Shown here one piece after another: positions 28,550 through 36,331 of a stretch of DNA of 64,000 nucleotides. The stretch is taken from assembly GCF_007751715.1 (NCBI RefSeq), contig NZ_CP036292.1:5339339-5403338 (forward strand), written 5' to 3'. Within the stretch, counting starts at the first letter, position 1, and each line of letters starts with the position of its first letter. A program made the position numbers and the translations under genes. The notes under the pieces were generated by a model that was not told the DNA's origin, made no database searches, and saw nothing but the letters and a program-made list of their open reading frames with translations. The DNA comes from Rosistilla oblonga (GTDB lineage: Bacteria; Planctomycetota; Planctomycetia; Pirellulales; Pirellulaceae).

Positions 28550-28876
28550 TTAGACGCCGTGATCGGGCTGGACCGACATCGCCCGCTCGACATCGACGGG
28601 GAATTTCAGCTGATTTTTCTGCTCTTCTTCGTTCAGCGACTCCCACAGCTGGCGGAGATTGGCATCGATCGGCGCCTGGTCGATCGTCTGCTCGTAGCTG
28701 CCTGGCGGGACCATCGGCCGCCCCTGCGGCGGGGTACGTTCCTCGGCGATCGCGGGCCAACCGGGGCGCAGCCCGATCGTGCGGTCGATCGCCAGAGAGA
28801 TCAGCAGCGTCGCGGTCGCAAGCAGCATCGATGCGAGGGCGAGCGAAATAATACTGCGGGTCAATTCGCGGTTCAT
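28550..28876 (-). CDS. Small single-pass membrane protein, hypothetical
   Basis: A 108-aa frame starting MNRELTRSIISLALASMLL. Residues about 8-30 form one hydrophobic helix. The following Pro-rich linker leads to a polar tail (LRQLWESLNEEEQKNQLKF). A longer frame from 28978 adds residues without hydrophobic or signal character, so the internal ATG is preferred. No family was recognised. It lies between two copies of a dispersed hairpin repeat. Confidence 0.55.
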   Translation of the reverse strand: MNRELTRSIISLALASMLLATATLLISLAIDRTIGLRPGWPAIAEERTPPQGRPMVPPGSYEQTIDQAPIDANLRQLWESLNEEEQKNQLKFPVDVERAMSVQPDHGV

Positions 28877-29080
28877 GGATATCTGCAAAATGATCGCCCG
28901 GGATCGGGGCGGTATCGGGTGGATGTTTCTCTCCACAGCATACCCCATCATTCCAGTCGACGCCTGGGGCGATCCCACAACCGACAGAGCGATCTACGCG
29001 TTTCCCTCCCTCTAACACCGCACACACCGACCAGCCGCCAGGGGAAGTCACTGTTTGAGTCCAGGCACGATCGGTCACCC

Positions 29081-29131
29081 AACGCGCCAGCGAGGCACCC
29101 CGTAAGTTCCTCGCTTACGCGTCGGGTTACC
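29081..29131. repeat. Dispersed hairpin repeat, copy 2
   Basis: AACGCGCCAGCGAGG, a spacer, then CCTCGCTTACGCGTCGGGTT and ACCA. It is the same element as at 28413-28463, about 670 bases away and in the same orientation. Confidence 0.6.
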
Positions 29132-29215
29132 AATTTCCTCGGGCGCTCCCACTTGAAAAAACGATTCGCCCGGCGCGATCCGCGGTTTCCAGGTGGTGGA
29201 AACGGCGCAGCGACC

Positions 29216-29221
29216 TATAAT
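29216..29221 (+). promoter_or_regulatory. Putative -10 element of trxB
   Basis: A perfect TATAAT lies 72 bases before the preferred trxB start. The -35 region (GTGGTG at 29193-29198) is poor. Confidence 0.4.
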
Positions 29222-29287
29222 GTGTCCGCCTTATTGGATCAGAGATTCTAGGACTGAACATTTCCCACTGCACGGAGTACCCCCTTG

Positions 29288-30352
29288 GTGTCGGACACGA
29301 TTGAAAAAACCGTAATTATCGGCAGCGGCCCCGCTGGATGGTCAGCAGCAATTTACGCAGCCCGCGCCAATTTGAATCCTGTCGTTTACGAAGGAACCGT
29401 CCGTCCGGAAATGATTCCGTTGGGACAACTGGCCTTTACCACCGAAGTCGAAAATTTTGCAGGCTTCCCAGCCGGTAACATCCGCGCCTTTGTCGAATCA
29501 GCTGTCGACAAGTCGCGGCACTGGAACCTGCCACCAGCTCCCGAGGGGCACGAAAAAGATGGCCAACCGCACTACGCGGTCCAAGGCGTCGAATTGATGG
29601 AGCTGATGAAGCAGCAAGCCCTCAACTTCGGCACCCGCGTCGTCAGCGACGATATCGCCAGCGTCGATTTCTCCGGCGACGTCCACACCCTGACCGCTGG
29701 CAATGGCGACACCGTCAAAGCCCACACGGTAATCATCGCGACCGGTGCCCGAGCCAACTACATCGGCCTCGAATCCGAGGACGCTTACAAGAACAAGGGA
29801 GTCAGCGCGTGTGCGGTCTGCGACGGCGCTCTGCCGCTGTACCGCAGCAAACCACTGGCCGTTGTCGGCGGTGGCGATTCGGCTGTCGAAGAAGCGACCT
29901 ATCTGGCCAACCTCAAAGGCGCCGACAAGATCTATCTGATCGTCCGCCGCGATGAGATGCGCGCGTCGAAGGTGATGCAAGAGCGTGCTCTGAATCATCC
30001 TAACATCGAGATGTGCTGGAACACCGTCGTCGACGAAGTCCTCGGCGACGGCAAACTCGTCAACGCCCTGCGACTGCGTAGCACCGTCGACGATTCGACG
30101 CGCGAGCTGAAGGTGGGCGGGATGTTTGTCGCGATTGGGCACACGCCCAACACCGCCTTCCTCGGCGGCGCGGTCACGATGAACGACAAGGGCTACATCC
30201 AGTGGACCAAGCCGTTCCGCACCAACACCAACGTCGAAGGTGTGTTTGCCGCCGGCGACGTCGCCGACGACTACTACCGCCAAGCGATCACCTCGGCCGG
30301 CACCGGCTGCATGGCCGCCCTGGACGCCGAGCGTTACCTGGCCGAAAAGTAG
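29288..30352 (+). CDS. trxB: Thioredoxin reductase
   Basis: A 354-aa FAD flavoenzyme that uses NADPH to reduce thioredoxin in the cytoplasm. The FAD motif is [16 protein letters not shown] at the N-terminus, the redox-active pair is CAVC in [12 protein letters not shown] (about residue 175), the NADPH motif is [12 protein letters not shown], and the C-terminal FAD segment is [16 protein letters not shown]. It is some 30 aa longer than E. coli TrxB because of extra residues in the first FAD part ([18 protein letters not shown]). The GTG at 29288 gives MSDTIEKT; a TTG three bases earlier is also possible, and GGAG at 29274-29277 fits either. Confidence 0.95.
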   Translation: MSDTIEKTVIIGSGPAGWSAAIYAARANLNPVVYEGTVRPEMIPLGQLAFTTEVENFAGFPAGNIRAFVESAVDKSRHWNLPPAPEGHEKDGQPHYAVQGVELMELMKQQALNFGTRVVSDDIASVDFSGDVHTLTAGNGDTVKAHTVIIATGARANYIGLESEDAYKNKGVSACAVCDGALPLYRSKPLAVVGGGDSAVEEATYLANLKGADKIYLIVRRDEMRASKVMQERALNHPNIEMCWNTVVDEVLGDGKLVNALRLRSTVDDSTRELKVGGMFVAIGHTPNTAFLGGAVTMNDKGYIQWTKPFRTNTNVEGVFAAGDVADDYYRQAITSAGTGCMAALDAERYLAEK

Positions 30353-30388
30353 CCACCGCCCGCTTTCAAGCGAAACAAGAACAACTGC

Positions 30389-30419
30389 AAACCGGTCCGC
30401 GCAAGCGACCGGTTTTTTT
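30389..30419 (+). terminator. Rho-independent terminator of trxB
   Basis: AAACCGGTC (30389-30397) pairs with GACCGGTTT (30407-30415), with a nine-base loop, and is continued by a T-run to 30419. Confidence 0.9.
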
Positions 30420-30554
30420 ATGCGCCCAACCACCAACCGCCCCCCTCGTTTCCCCCGCCCCGATCAGCCGCCACGCGTTAGCGTCCGGTTCTTTCCCATA
30501 ACACCAACGCAACCGCGTCACCATTCTGCATCCCGCCCCAACGAAAAAACATCC

Positions 30555-30583
30555 GTGCCATCGCCGCTGCCACGCCATATAAT
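30555..30583 (+). promoter_or_regulatory. Putative promoter of the 38-aa membrane peptide
   Basis: GTGCCA (30555-30560) and a perfect TATAAT (30578-30583) are spaced by 17 bases. The start codon lies 28 bases after the -10 with GGAGG between. Confidence 0.5.
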
Positions 30584-30610
30584 GGGTCGAGAGAGGGAGG
30601 TACCAACGCG

Positions 30611-30727
30611 ATGAAATCAAACCACGATCCTGGCCGTTCGTTTTTTCGTCACGAAAACATCTTCTGGATAGTCACGATATCCGTCGCCATCGCGATCGCC
30701 CTGCTAATCGTCCGCCGCGTGCTGTAG
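30611..30727 (+). CDS. 38-aa single-pass membrane peptide
   Basis: ATG at 30611 and TAG at 30725-30727 enclose a 38-residue peptide that starts MKSNHDPGRSFFRHENIF. A hydrophobic helix (IVTISVAIAIALLIV) follows, and the end is RRVL. GGAGG at 30596-30600 is a strong ribosome site 10 bases before the ATG, and a TATAAT promoter stands upstream. The basic N-terminal part followed by one helix suggests a small inner-membrane protein. No homologue is known to me. Confidence 0.55.
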   Translation: MKSNHDPGRSFFRHENIFWIVTISVAIAIALLIVRRVL

Positions 30728-31070
30728 CCAATGGAACGACGCTTGCCCCACAGCGCGGACGTTCGCCACCGATCGTTGAAACACATCGCCCCACGCTGCG
30801 GGGCTCCCTTGCTGCAACTGCCCCCCTGTCACCGTGCTTGCATTACCACGAACGACGGGTAGAATTCCATCCAGCTGGTAACGAGAGGGAACACATTGCT
30901 CGGCGTCTGAAATATGGCCCCAAGCACCAAAGCCCGCCGCAGTCGATCGAATTGGCCAAAGGTAAGTCGTTCCACGCGAGTTCGTCGCAGAGATGCCTAC
31001 ACAGCATGCAAACTCCCGAGGACGATCCAAAGCCACCAATTCTCACTAGCAACACGGGTGAGAAACAGAG
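30728..31070. other. Non-coding stretch before the cassette array
   Basis: No convincing gene. It ends with TTCTCAC (31040-31046) facing GTGAGAA (31059-31065) and then the cassette boundary G/TTAGGGC at 31070/31071. It could be the remains of an older cassette or an integration site, but no complete attC or attI was recognised. Confidence 0.4.
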
Positions 31071-31794
31071 TTAGGGCTTCGAAACCGCATGAAGTACATT
31101 GCACCAAAAGCACTTGAAACGAAGTACACATGCCCTCATTGCAGTGCGATCGCTCAGCATCGATGGGCAACATGTTCGCCGAAGCTTGAAAACTACGTCG
31201 ATCATCAATGCGCGATTCGCATCGGTCACTGCACGAACTGTGGTGAATACACAATTTGGCATTGGGAGGATTTGATTTACCCCAATCACGGCACCGCGCC
31301 ACCACCGAACCCGGATATGCCAGAGCCCGTCACCAAATGCTATCAGGAGGCCGCAGGAATATGTTCTGTTTCACCGCGTGGTGCTGCGGCGTTGCTTCGT
31401 TTGGCACTTCAAGTACTTTGCGGCGAACTTGGAGAGAAGGGCAAAAACATCAACGACGACATTGCGGCGCTGGTAAAACGTGGCCTTCCCCCACAAGTGC
31501 AGCAATCGCTTGACATTGTTCGCGTTACCGGAAACAGCGCTGTCCATCCGGGCCAAATCGACACTGACTCACAAGATGCTGTCACGACACTATTCACTTT
31601 ACTGAACGTAGTTGTTGACTACATGATTACACTCCCAAAGCAGATCAGCGATACGTACGGGAAACTACCCCAACCGGCAAGGGATGCAATTGCAAAACGC
31701 GACAAATAGGCCCTAACAATGGGATGAACGGGAGGGCTCAGCGCAGTCGGTTCTGAAGTCAAGTCTTCTCCTCGCCCCCCCGTTATCCCGAACG
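31071..31794 (+). mobile_element. Integron-like gene cassette 1 (DUF4145 gene)
   Basis: The unit runs from the boundary G/TTAGGGC to G/TT at 31794. Its first seven bases TTAGGGC, with the preceding G, are the exact complement of GCCCTAAC at the start of its own attC (31710-31717), as expected for a circularised cassette. It holds one gene on the plus strand, with the ATG 18 bases from the boundary. Confidence 0.75.
31089..31709 (+). CDS. DUF4145-domain protein (cassette gene)
   Basis: A 206-aa protein. The N-terminal half has two CxxC pairs (CPHC at about 15, CTNC at about 48) that probably bind zinc. The second half (about 90-190), with SPRGAAALLRLALQVLCGEL and VRVTGNSAVHPG, matches the DUF4145 helical domain. 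DUF4145 proteins often occur beside or fused to restriction and other defence genes; the precise activity is unknown. Base composition is visibly lower in G+C than in neighbouring housekeeping genes, which fits transfer. The stop codon is followed directly by attC 1. No ribosome site is visible, as is common for cassette genes. Confidence 0.8.
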   Translation: MKYIAPKALETKYTCPHCSAIAQHRWATCSPKLENYVDHQCAIRIGHCTNCGEYTIWHWEDLIYPNHGTAPPPNPDMPEPVTKCYQEAAGICSVSPRGAAALLRLALQVLCGELGEKGKNINDDIAALVKRGLPPQVQQSLDIVRVTGNSAVHPGQIDTDSQDAVTTLFTLLNVVVDYMITLPKQISDTYGKLPQPARDAIAKRDK

Positions 31795-31800
31795 TTCTAT
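31710..31800 (+). other. attC-like recombination site 1 (91 bp)
   Basis: The 5' arm is GCCCTAAC then AATGGGATGAACGGGAGGGC. The 3' arm is GCCCCCCCGTTATCCCGAACG then TTCTAT. The arms pair apart from a few bases, including one extra G in ATGAAC on the 5' arm, as in the extrahelical bases of real attC sites. The cleavage point would be G/TT at 31794/31795. Confidence 0.72.
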
Positions 31801-33154
31801 TGCTCAATTCCCTAGATAATTGTGTATGCCCAAAGCCCCCATCACGGAACGAATCAATCGCCGCGGTGTCGCCGTTGCGATGGAAACATTCGAATCCCTC
31901 GGATTCGCATTTCGCGAGCAACAAGAGTGCGACTACGGCATTGACGCTCACGCAGAACTAATCGAATCCAGTACACCAACAGGCCGTTTACTCGGGATTC
32001 AACTCAAGACCGGCGAAAGCTACGCCGCCGAGTTGAAAGACGATTTCATCGTATTCCGTGTTGATGCAGAACACGTGGACTATTGGTTGGGCCATTCACT
32101 GCCGGCAATTGTTTGCATCTGTGATCTGGAATCACGCAAGATTCTCTGGCAAGCAATCACCGACGATACGGCGATTTCTACTGGGAAGCACTACAAGTTT
32201 CATATCCCTACCTCTCAGGTGGTTGAAACCAGGACCGTTCCAGCGTTTCGCGATCTGTTGACGCCGATCGTGTCCGCCGATCGCTATACCATCTTTAAAA
32301 CGGACGATACTAGCCATGGCACGGCAAAACGGTATTCGTTCGACATTGTTATCAATGGTACGGCATCGAAATCGGAAATCGCCTCGATTGTTCGACGAGT
32401 TACAACCGATGGCGCCCAGCGGCGATATCATCGCAATCACCTTGTCGAGGGTCGTTGGGGGGACTCGGACGCACACGTAGTCTGGGCTTTCGTTTACCCC
32501 AGCGCTGAGGATCAGGCACGCCGCAATCATTTCTGTCGAAGCATCTGGATCAACGAATCGCTAGACCAGTCCGCACGTCCAATGGGGTTTGATGGGGAAA
32601 ATGTTGGTGGCAACGTTGTTATAGATTGGAGCGCGAACTACGACCTCTTGGCGAAACATACATCAGAGAACACGCTGAACAAAGAAAACTATCTGAAGCA
32701 AGTGATGGGTCCGTTCGACAAGTTGAAACAGTTGCTCCCGCAGCTTGAATCCAGCCTACAGAAGCTGAAGGCCAAGACGATCTCCGAAGACGTATTCCTC
32801 ACTACAACTGCTGACGCGCGCAAACGGACTAGTGAACTATGCACTGAGCTACTTGATGTTGCATTGGCTCCATTTGAATGCAAAGCATTCGACGAAAAGC
32901 TCGAATGTTTCGTTGTCAATATGGACAACATCGTTCTTCATTACTCAGATCGAGGACTGAAGACTTGGACGGAAGACAACCGCCTGTACCTCGCCTTAAA
33001 GCAATGCTCTTACGCAACGGAGCACTTGGGCGAAATGGCATACGAATTGAAAAAGATCACGTAGACCGCGACAGAACAATGGCATGAACACGGAGCCGCC
33101 GACAGCGAGTTTTCAAATGGAGCTTCAACCGCGATGGCCCGGTCATTCTTGACG
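31795..33154 (+). mobile_element. Integron-like gene cassette 2 (DUF4365 gene)
   Basis: The unit runs from G/TTCTAT (31794/31795) to G/TT at 33154. The leading GTTCTAT pairs with ACAGAAC (33071-33077) of its own attC with one mismatch, again the relation expected of a mobile cassette. It contains one plus-strand gene. Confidence 0.72.
31826..33064 (+). CDS. DUF4365-domain protein, PD-(D/E)XK nuclease-like (cassette gene)
   Basis: A 412-aa protein starting MPKAPITERINRRGVAVAM. Residues 1-150 match the DUF4365 domain: FREQQECDYGIDAHAEL holds the conserved acidic pair and GRLLGIQLKTG the Q-x-K motif, the pattern of PD-(D/E)XK-fold nucleases. The rest (about 170-412) is unrecognised, with a helical C-terminal half. 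DUF4365 proteins recur in defence-rich regions, so a role in anti-phage or anti-plasmid defence is a reasonable inference. The ATG at 31826 is preferred to the TTG six bases earlier. attC 2 begins just after the stop. Confidence 0.78.
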   Translation: MPKAPITERINRRGVAVAMETFESLGFAFREQQECDYGIDAHAELIESSTPTGRLLGIQLKTGESYAAELKDDFIVFRVDAEHVDYWLGHSLPAIVCICDLESRKILWQAITDDTAISTGKHYKFHIPTSQVVETRTVPAFRDLLTPIVSADRYTIFKTDDTSHGTAKRYSFDIVINGTASKSEIASIVRRVTTDGAQRRYHRNHLVEGRWGDSDAHVVWAFVYPSAEDQARRNHFCRSIWINESLDQSARPMGFDGENVGGNVVIDWSANYDLLAKHTSENTLNKENYLKQVMGPFDKLKQLLPQLESSLQKLKAKTISEDVFLTTTADARKRTSELCTELLDVALAPFECKAFDEKLECFVVNMDNIVLHYSDRGLKTWTEDNRLYLALKQCSYATEHLGEMAYELKKIT

Positions 33155-33160
33155 TTATGT
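33070..33160 (+). other. attC-like recombination site 2 (91 bp)
   Basis: Begins GACAGAACAATGGCATGAAC and ends with TCATTCTTGACG/TTATGT. It shares AACAATGG(G/C)ATGAAC with site 1 and has the same total length. The arms ATGAACACGGAGCC and GGCCCGGTCAT pair imperfectly with unpaired bases. The G/TT point is 33154/33155. Confidence 0.7.
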
Positions 33161-33296
33161 CACCAATCAAGCTGAGCGGCAGCCCACCGGACCAGAAAAG
33201 TTCCAGGACTCAAATTCGTGATTCGTTAAACCTTCTCTGCTTCAAGACCGTTTCTGTCCCCCGGCTAAAAACTCGCTCTGAACCTGGACAACTTCC

Positions 33297-33638
33297 ATGG
33301 ATATCAAAATCATTCCTTCGTTGCAGCTTCGGTTGCGCGACATACCGGCGGATGAAGCGGAGATGGTTGTTATCGAAGAGTTTGCGTTGACGTTCGACGG
33401 CTACGCGTTCTGGGATGAGCAGGGAGAATCGTGCTTCGATGAAGCCAAATCGGACTGCCAGTGCCTCGACCACCTCCGCACTCGATTGTTCTTCGCTCAA
33501 CGCGCCGGCCGCCACAGCGCCGGGCTAGAACGCGAAAGAGCGGTCCCCATCCTCCGCGCCCTCCGAACCGAACTCTCCGCCCCCACTGCAACCATCTGCC
33601 GCCACGAAGCCAAACCTCACCAGCCACCTGCTGAGTAG
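33297..33638 (+). CDS. Hypothetical protein, possible third cassette gene
   Basis: A 113-aa frame starting MDIKIIPSLQLRLRDIPADE. The first 60 residues are acidic and read like a folded protein (VVIEEFALTFDGYAFWDEQG). The tail is Ala/Arg/Pro-rich and may be degraded. It lies 142 bases after the second attC boundary and 43 bases before the first 31-bp repeat. No ribosome site is visible. A shorter overlapping frame at 33157-33390, whose ATG overlaps the attC end, is less protein-like. No family recognised. Confidence 0.4.
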   Translation: MDIKIIPSLQLRLRDIPADEAEMVVIEEFALTFDGYAFWDEQGESCFDEAKSDCQCLDHLRTRLFFAQRAGRHSAGLERERAVPILRALRTELSAPTATICRHEAKPHQPPAE

Positions 33639-33680
33639 GCTGATAGGCAAAGAAGACGGTGGTCCCTCGCCCATCTGCCC

Positions 33681-33733
33681 CCGTAGTGGACGAGGTCACG
33701 AGTCCCGCATGCCGTAGTGGACGAGGTCACGAG
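33681..33733 (+). repeat. 31-bp tandem repeat, left side of the IS
   Basis: CCGTAGTGGACGAGGTCACG begins a 31-bp unit at 33681, repeated from 33712. The second copy is cut by the insertion sequence and continues at 35277; a third copy follows at about 35298. Confidence 0.8.
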
Positions 33734-35276
33734 CTGTCGATTACCCACAAGTCATTGGTCTGGTCCGAAGGCTTGCCAGCAGAGGGCGAAGTCGAGCATT
33801 CGCCGCGTGCCTCGCCAGATCACTTCGGCTCCCGGCGGACCGTCGCCTTCGCGGTGATTGTAGCCGCCAAGGGTCGCAAGGACCGGGATGAATTGTGACA
33901 GCTCAGGAGCTTGCTTTGGGGGAGCCGTCTTTTCCACCACTTTCCAGACCGACTTCCATTCCGCTTCGCTGAAGACGACATCACAGGGAAGCTCTGGACA
34001 CTCGCGGCCTAAGAAGGTCACAAACATGATCCGCCATGCGATCACTTTGTAAAACATCAACGCGCGGATCAGTCGGTCTCTCGCTTCGAGTTGAATCTCT
34101 TCGACCCGACAGCCAGTTTTGAAAACTCGAAAGAATACTTCGATTGGCCAACGAGCCACATACAAATCCACAATCCGCAGCGTCTGGGCAATCGTGTCGA
34201 CCGGCAGAGAACTCAGTAACAGCCAGTCGACTTCGGTTCCGTCGCCTGGGCCATCGATCTCGCTCACCCAAACGACACTGATCTCGACCGGCGGCATCGA
34301 AGACTGCTTGTTGTGTGGCGCACGAAGAGTCATCCGTTTCGCTCGAATTTCTAACTTCGCAGTGCGTGCTTCACGGCCGGGGTGTTGTTTGTTTCCTGAT
34401 CCTTTGGTTCGCTTGGGCGTTTGGGGAAGCTGGACTTCGCGGTAAGCGACCGGCTGGGCGGATGCGATTTCGGCACGCATTTTCTTATAAGCCGCAGGCC
34501 CGCCATCGGGGTCTTTCTCCGGCAACGAGCGTTTTCGCTGCGAGCGAATGACGAACTGAGCCGGTGTTTCATGCTGATCGGCTTCGACGAAAATGTCGTA
34601 GATGTCTCCTTCGCGATCGGCCAGCGAAACGATCTGAGTTTCAGGACATTTTCCGGCGATCTCGCAGGCCTTGCGATAACCATCGAGCCATCGTTGCCCT
34701 TCGCCGGTGTGTAGGGGTTGGCCTTCTCGCTTCTTGCTGGTGCCGAGCGTTTCTTTGTCGCGATCGTAGAACTTAACACCGACCACCCCGAGACAAAGTT
34801 TCTCCGGCGTGAAGGCGATGTGGGAATGATCGTAAAGTCCGCGGCGGCCTAAGCGATCGAGATTGCGGACGCCTTCGGGCGGATGCGCGGTGTAGTCCAG
34901 TTCGGTGGTATCTTGTGCGATGCAAACGGTGTCTTGGGCTTTGATTCGTTGGAGTGTCTTTTCAGCGTGAGCCCCGAGAATGGCTTCGGGATCGACGTTG
35001 GGGTTATCGAATAGACGGTAGGCGGCTTTGGTTTCGTCCCAGCCACTGCAAGCTTCGTTGATACTGGCCGAAGGGTTGGCCGCCAGCGAGGCGAGCAACG
35101 CTTCGGCTCGATCGTTGAGACGTTTGTCTCCAAGTTGAATATCTTGAAATTCGTATGCGATACTGGTCGGTTGCATGGTTTCACCTTGAGATTCCATTGT
35201 GCAAAATGAAATACTACAAGCGCAAATACCGTGCCAAAACGAGCTGTTTTTGCGGCGACTTGTGGGTAATCAACAG
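33734..35276 (-). mobile_element. Tn5/IS50-like insertion sequence (1543 bp)
   Basis: The inverted repeats are CTGTCGATTACCCACAAGTC (33734-33753) and CTGTTGATTACCCACAAGTC read inward from 35276, 19 of 20 identical. They resemble the IS50 ends in the CTG start and the ACAAGT end. The direct repeat GAGGTCACGAG (11 bp) stands at 33723-33733 and 35277-35287; removing the element restores the 31-bp repeat. Confidence 0.92.
33752..35176 (-). CDS. IS4-family (Tn5/IS50 group) DDE transposase
   Basis: A 474-aa transposase. It begins MQPTSIAYEFQDIQLGDKRL, like the Tn5 DNA-binding domain. The triad is Asp89 in CIAQDTTELDY, Asp187 in SLADREGDIYDIF and Glu346, and the complete Y-2x-R-3x-E-6x-K signature is present as YVARWPIEVFFRVFK. 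These positions match Tn5 Asp97, Asp188 and Glu326 in order. AAGGTGA precedes the ATG at 35176, preferred over an ATG seven codons earlier. The TGA stop overlaps the inner edge of the left terminal repeat. The frame is intact. Confidence 0.93.
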   Translation of the reverse strand: MQPTSIAYEFQDIQLGDKRLNDRAEALLASLAANPSASINEACSGWDETKAAYRLFDNPNVDPEAILGAHAEKTLQRIKAQDTVCIAQDTTELDYTAHPPEGVRNLDRLGRRGLYDHSHIAFTPEKLCLGVVGVKFYDRDKETLGTSKKREGQPLHTGEGQRWLDGYRKACEIAGKCPETQIVSLADREGDIYDIFVEADQHETPAQFVIRSQRKRSLPEKDPDGGPAAYKKMRAEIASAQPVAYREVQLPQTPKRTKGSGNKQHPGREARTAKLEIRAKRMTLRAPHNKQSSMPPVEISVVWVSEIDGPGDGTEVDWLLLSSLPVDTIAQTLRIVDLYVARWPIEVFFRVFKTGCRVEEIQLEARDRLIRALMFYKVIAWRIMFVTFLGRECPELPCDVVFSEAEWKSVWKVVEKTAPPKQAPELSQFIPVLATLGGYNHREGDGPPGAEVIWRGTRRMLDFALCWQAFGPDQ

Positions 35277-35392
35277 GAGGTCACGAGTCCCGCATGCCGT
35301 AGTGGACGAGGCTACGAGTCCCGCATGCCATCGCCCCAAACCCCGTGTCCGAAGGAATATTTCGCTCAAGGACTCGTTGCCTCGTCCACTAC
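35277..35392. repeat. 31-bp repeat, right side of the IS, with an inverted copy
   Basis: Rest of the interrupted unit and a full copy at about 35298 (GTAGTGGACGAGGCTACGAG), followed at 35370-35392 by the inverted form GGACTCGTTGCCTCGTCCAC. The direct and inverted copies could form a hairpin of about 23 bp with a 48-base loop. Confidence 0.7.
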
Positions 35393-35407
35393 CGATCCGG
35401 CGGCAGC

Positions 35408-36125
35408 CTCAGAGGTCACAGAGTCTCGCCTGCATTTCTCGGTGATCTCGGTGGCTGATGCGTCGAACCGGATCGTTTAACCGCGGTGGCAACGCCCCGC
35501 GCGTCCATGAGGCTCGACGCGCGGCCCGTTGGGCACGCGGTTAAACGATTTGCGGTGGCTGCGGAATCACAAACATCCCGCAGGGATGCAAGATGGTAGC
35601 CGGAGGTCGTCGCGCAGCGGCGCACCTCCGGATCGCGAGCCCCGATCGCGCCGCGCAATCCCAACGGGATTGCAGACCGGTCTGCGCCCCCGTCGGGGGC
35701 GGCGATCCATTGCATTACCGTTTCCGGTGGCATTCGCTACGCTCAGACCACCGGCTACCTTCTGCGATCCCTGCGCGATCCGGTTTTGTGGCTAACGCGT
35801 CGAACCGGATCGTTTAACCGCGGTGGCAACGCCCCGCGCGTCCATGAGGCTCGACGCGCGGCCCGCTGGGCACGCGGTTAAACGATTTGCGGTGGCAGCG
35901 GATTCTCACGATCCCGCAGGGATGCTAGACGATAGCCGGTGGTCGTCGCGCAGCGGCGCACCTCCGGTATGCAAGCCCGATCGCGCAGCACAATCCCAAC
36001 GGGATTGCAGACCGGTCTGCGCCCCCGCCGAGGACGACCAGCGATTGCGTTGTCGTTTCCGGTGGTATTCGCTACGCTTACACCACCGGCTACCTTCTGC
36101 GATCCCCTCTGCGGGGCCGGATTTG
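35408..36125. repeat. Composite multi-hairpin repeat, tandem copies A and B
   Basis: Copy A starts at 35461 and copy B at 35798, a period of 337 bases. Each copy is a fixed series of palindromes: CGTTTAACCGCG ... CGCGGTTAAACG enclosing GC-rich arms, CCGGAGGTCGTC ... CACCTCCGG, CAATCCCAACGGGATTG, CGCCCCCGTCGGGGGCG, and CCGGTGGCATTCGC ... ACCACCGG. A lead module (GGTCACAGAGTCTC ... CTCGGTGATCTCGGTGGCT) precedes copy A. Frames of 70-167 codons inside are made of the repeat and not annotated. Confidence 0.85.
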
Positions 36126-36331
36126 TTGCTGGCCCGGTAAGCTGCTCGTATTCGCCGCGATCGACTTCCTCTGGATGCTGTTTGGCAATACCGCCAACCA
36201 CAACAAGGTCGCGGATGACGGCGTCCAAATAGTCGACGCCGGGTATGGAAGTGAGCAAAGAATTGGAATCGGTTGACGAACAACAGCGAGAGATCGCACG
36301 CGTTGGTTCGAAGGATAAGGGGGAGATCGAA

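Noticed and set aside
31040-31077. A complete attC or attI before cassette 1
   Set aside because: Only the GTTAGGGC boundary and a 7-bp inverted repeat are seen; no matching upstream arm was found.
33157-33390. A 77-aa frame whose ATG overlaps the end of attC 2
   Set aside because: The composition is not protein-like and it overlaps the better 113-aa frame; kept only as part of the cassette 3 discussion.
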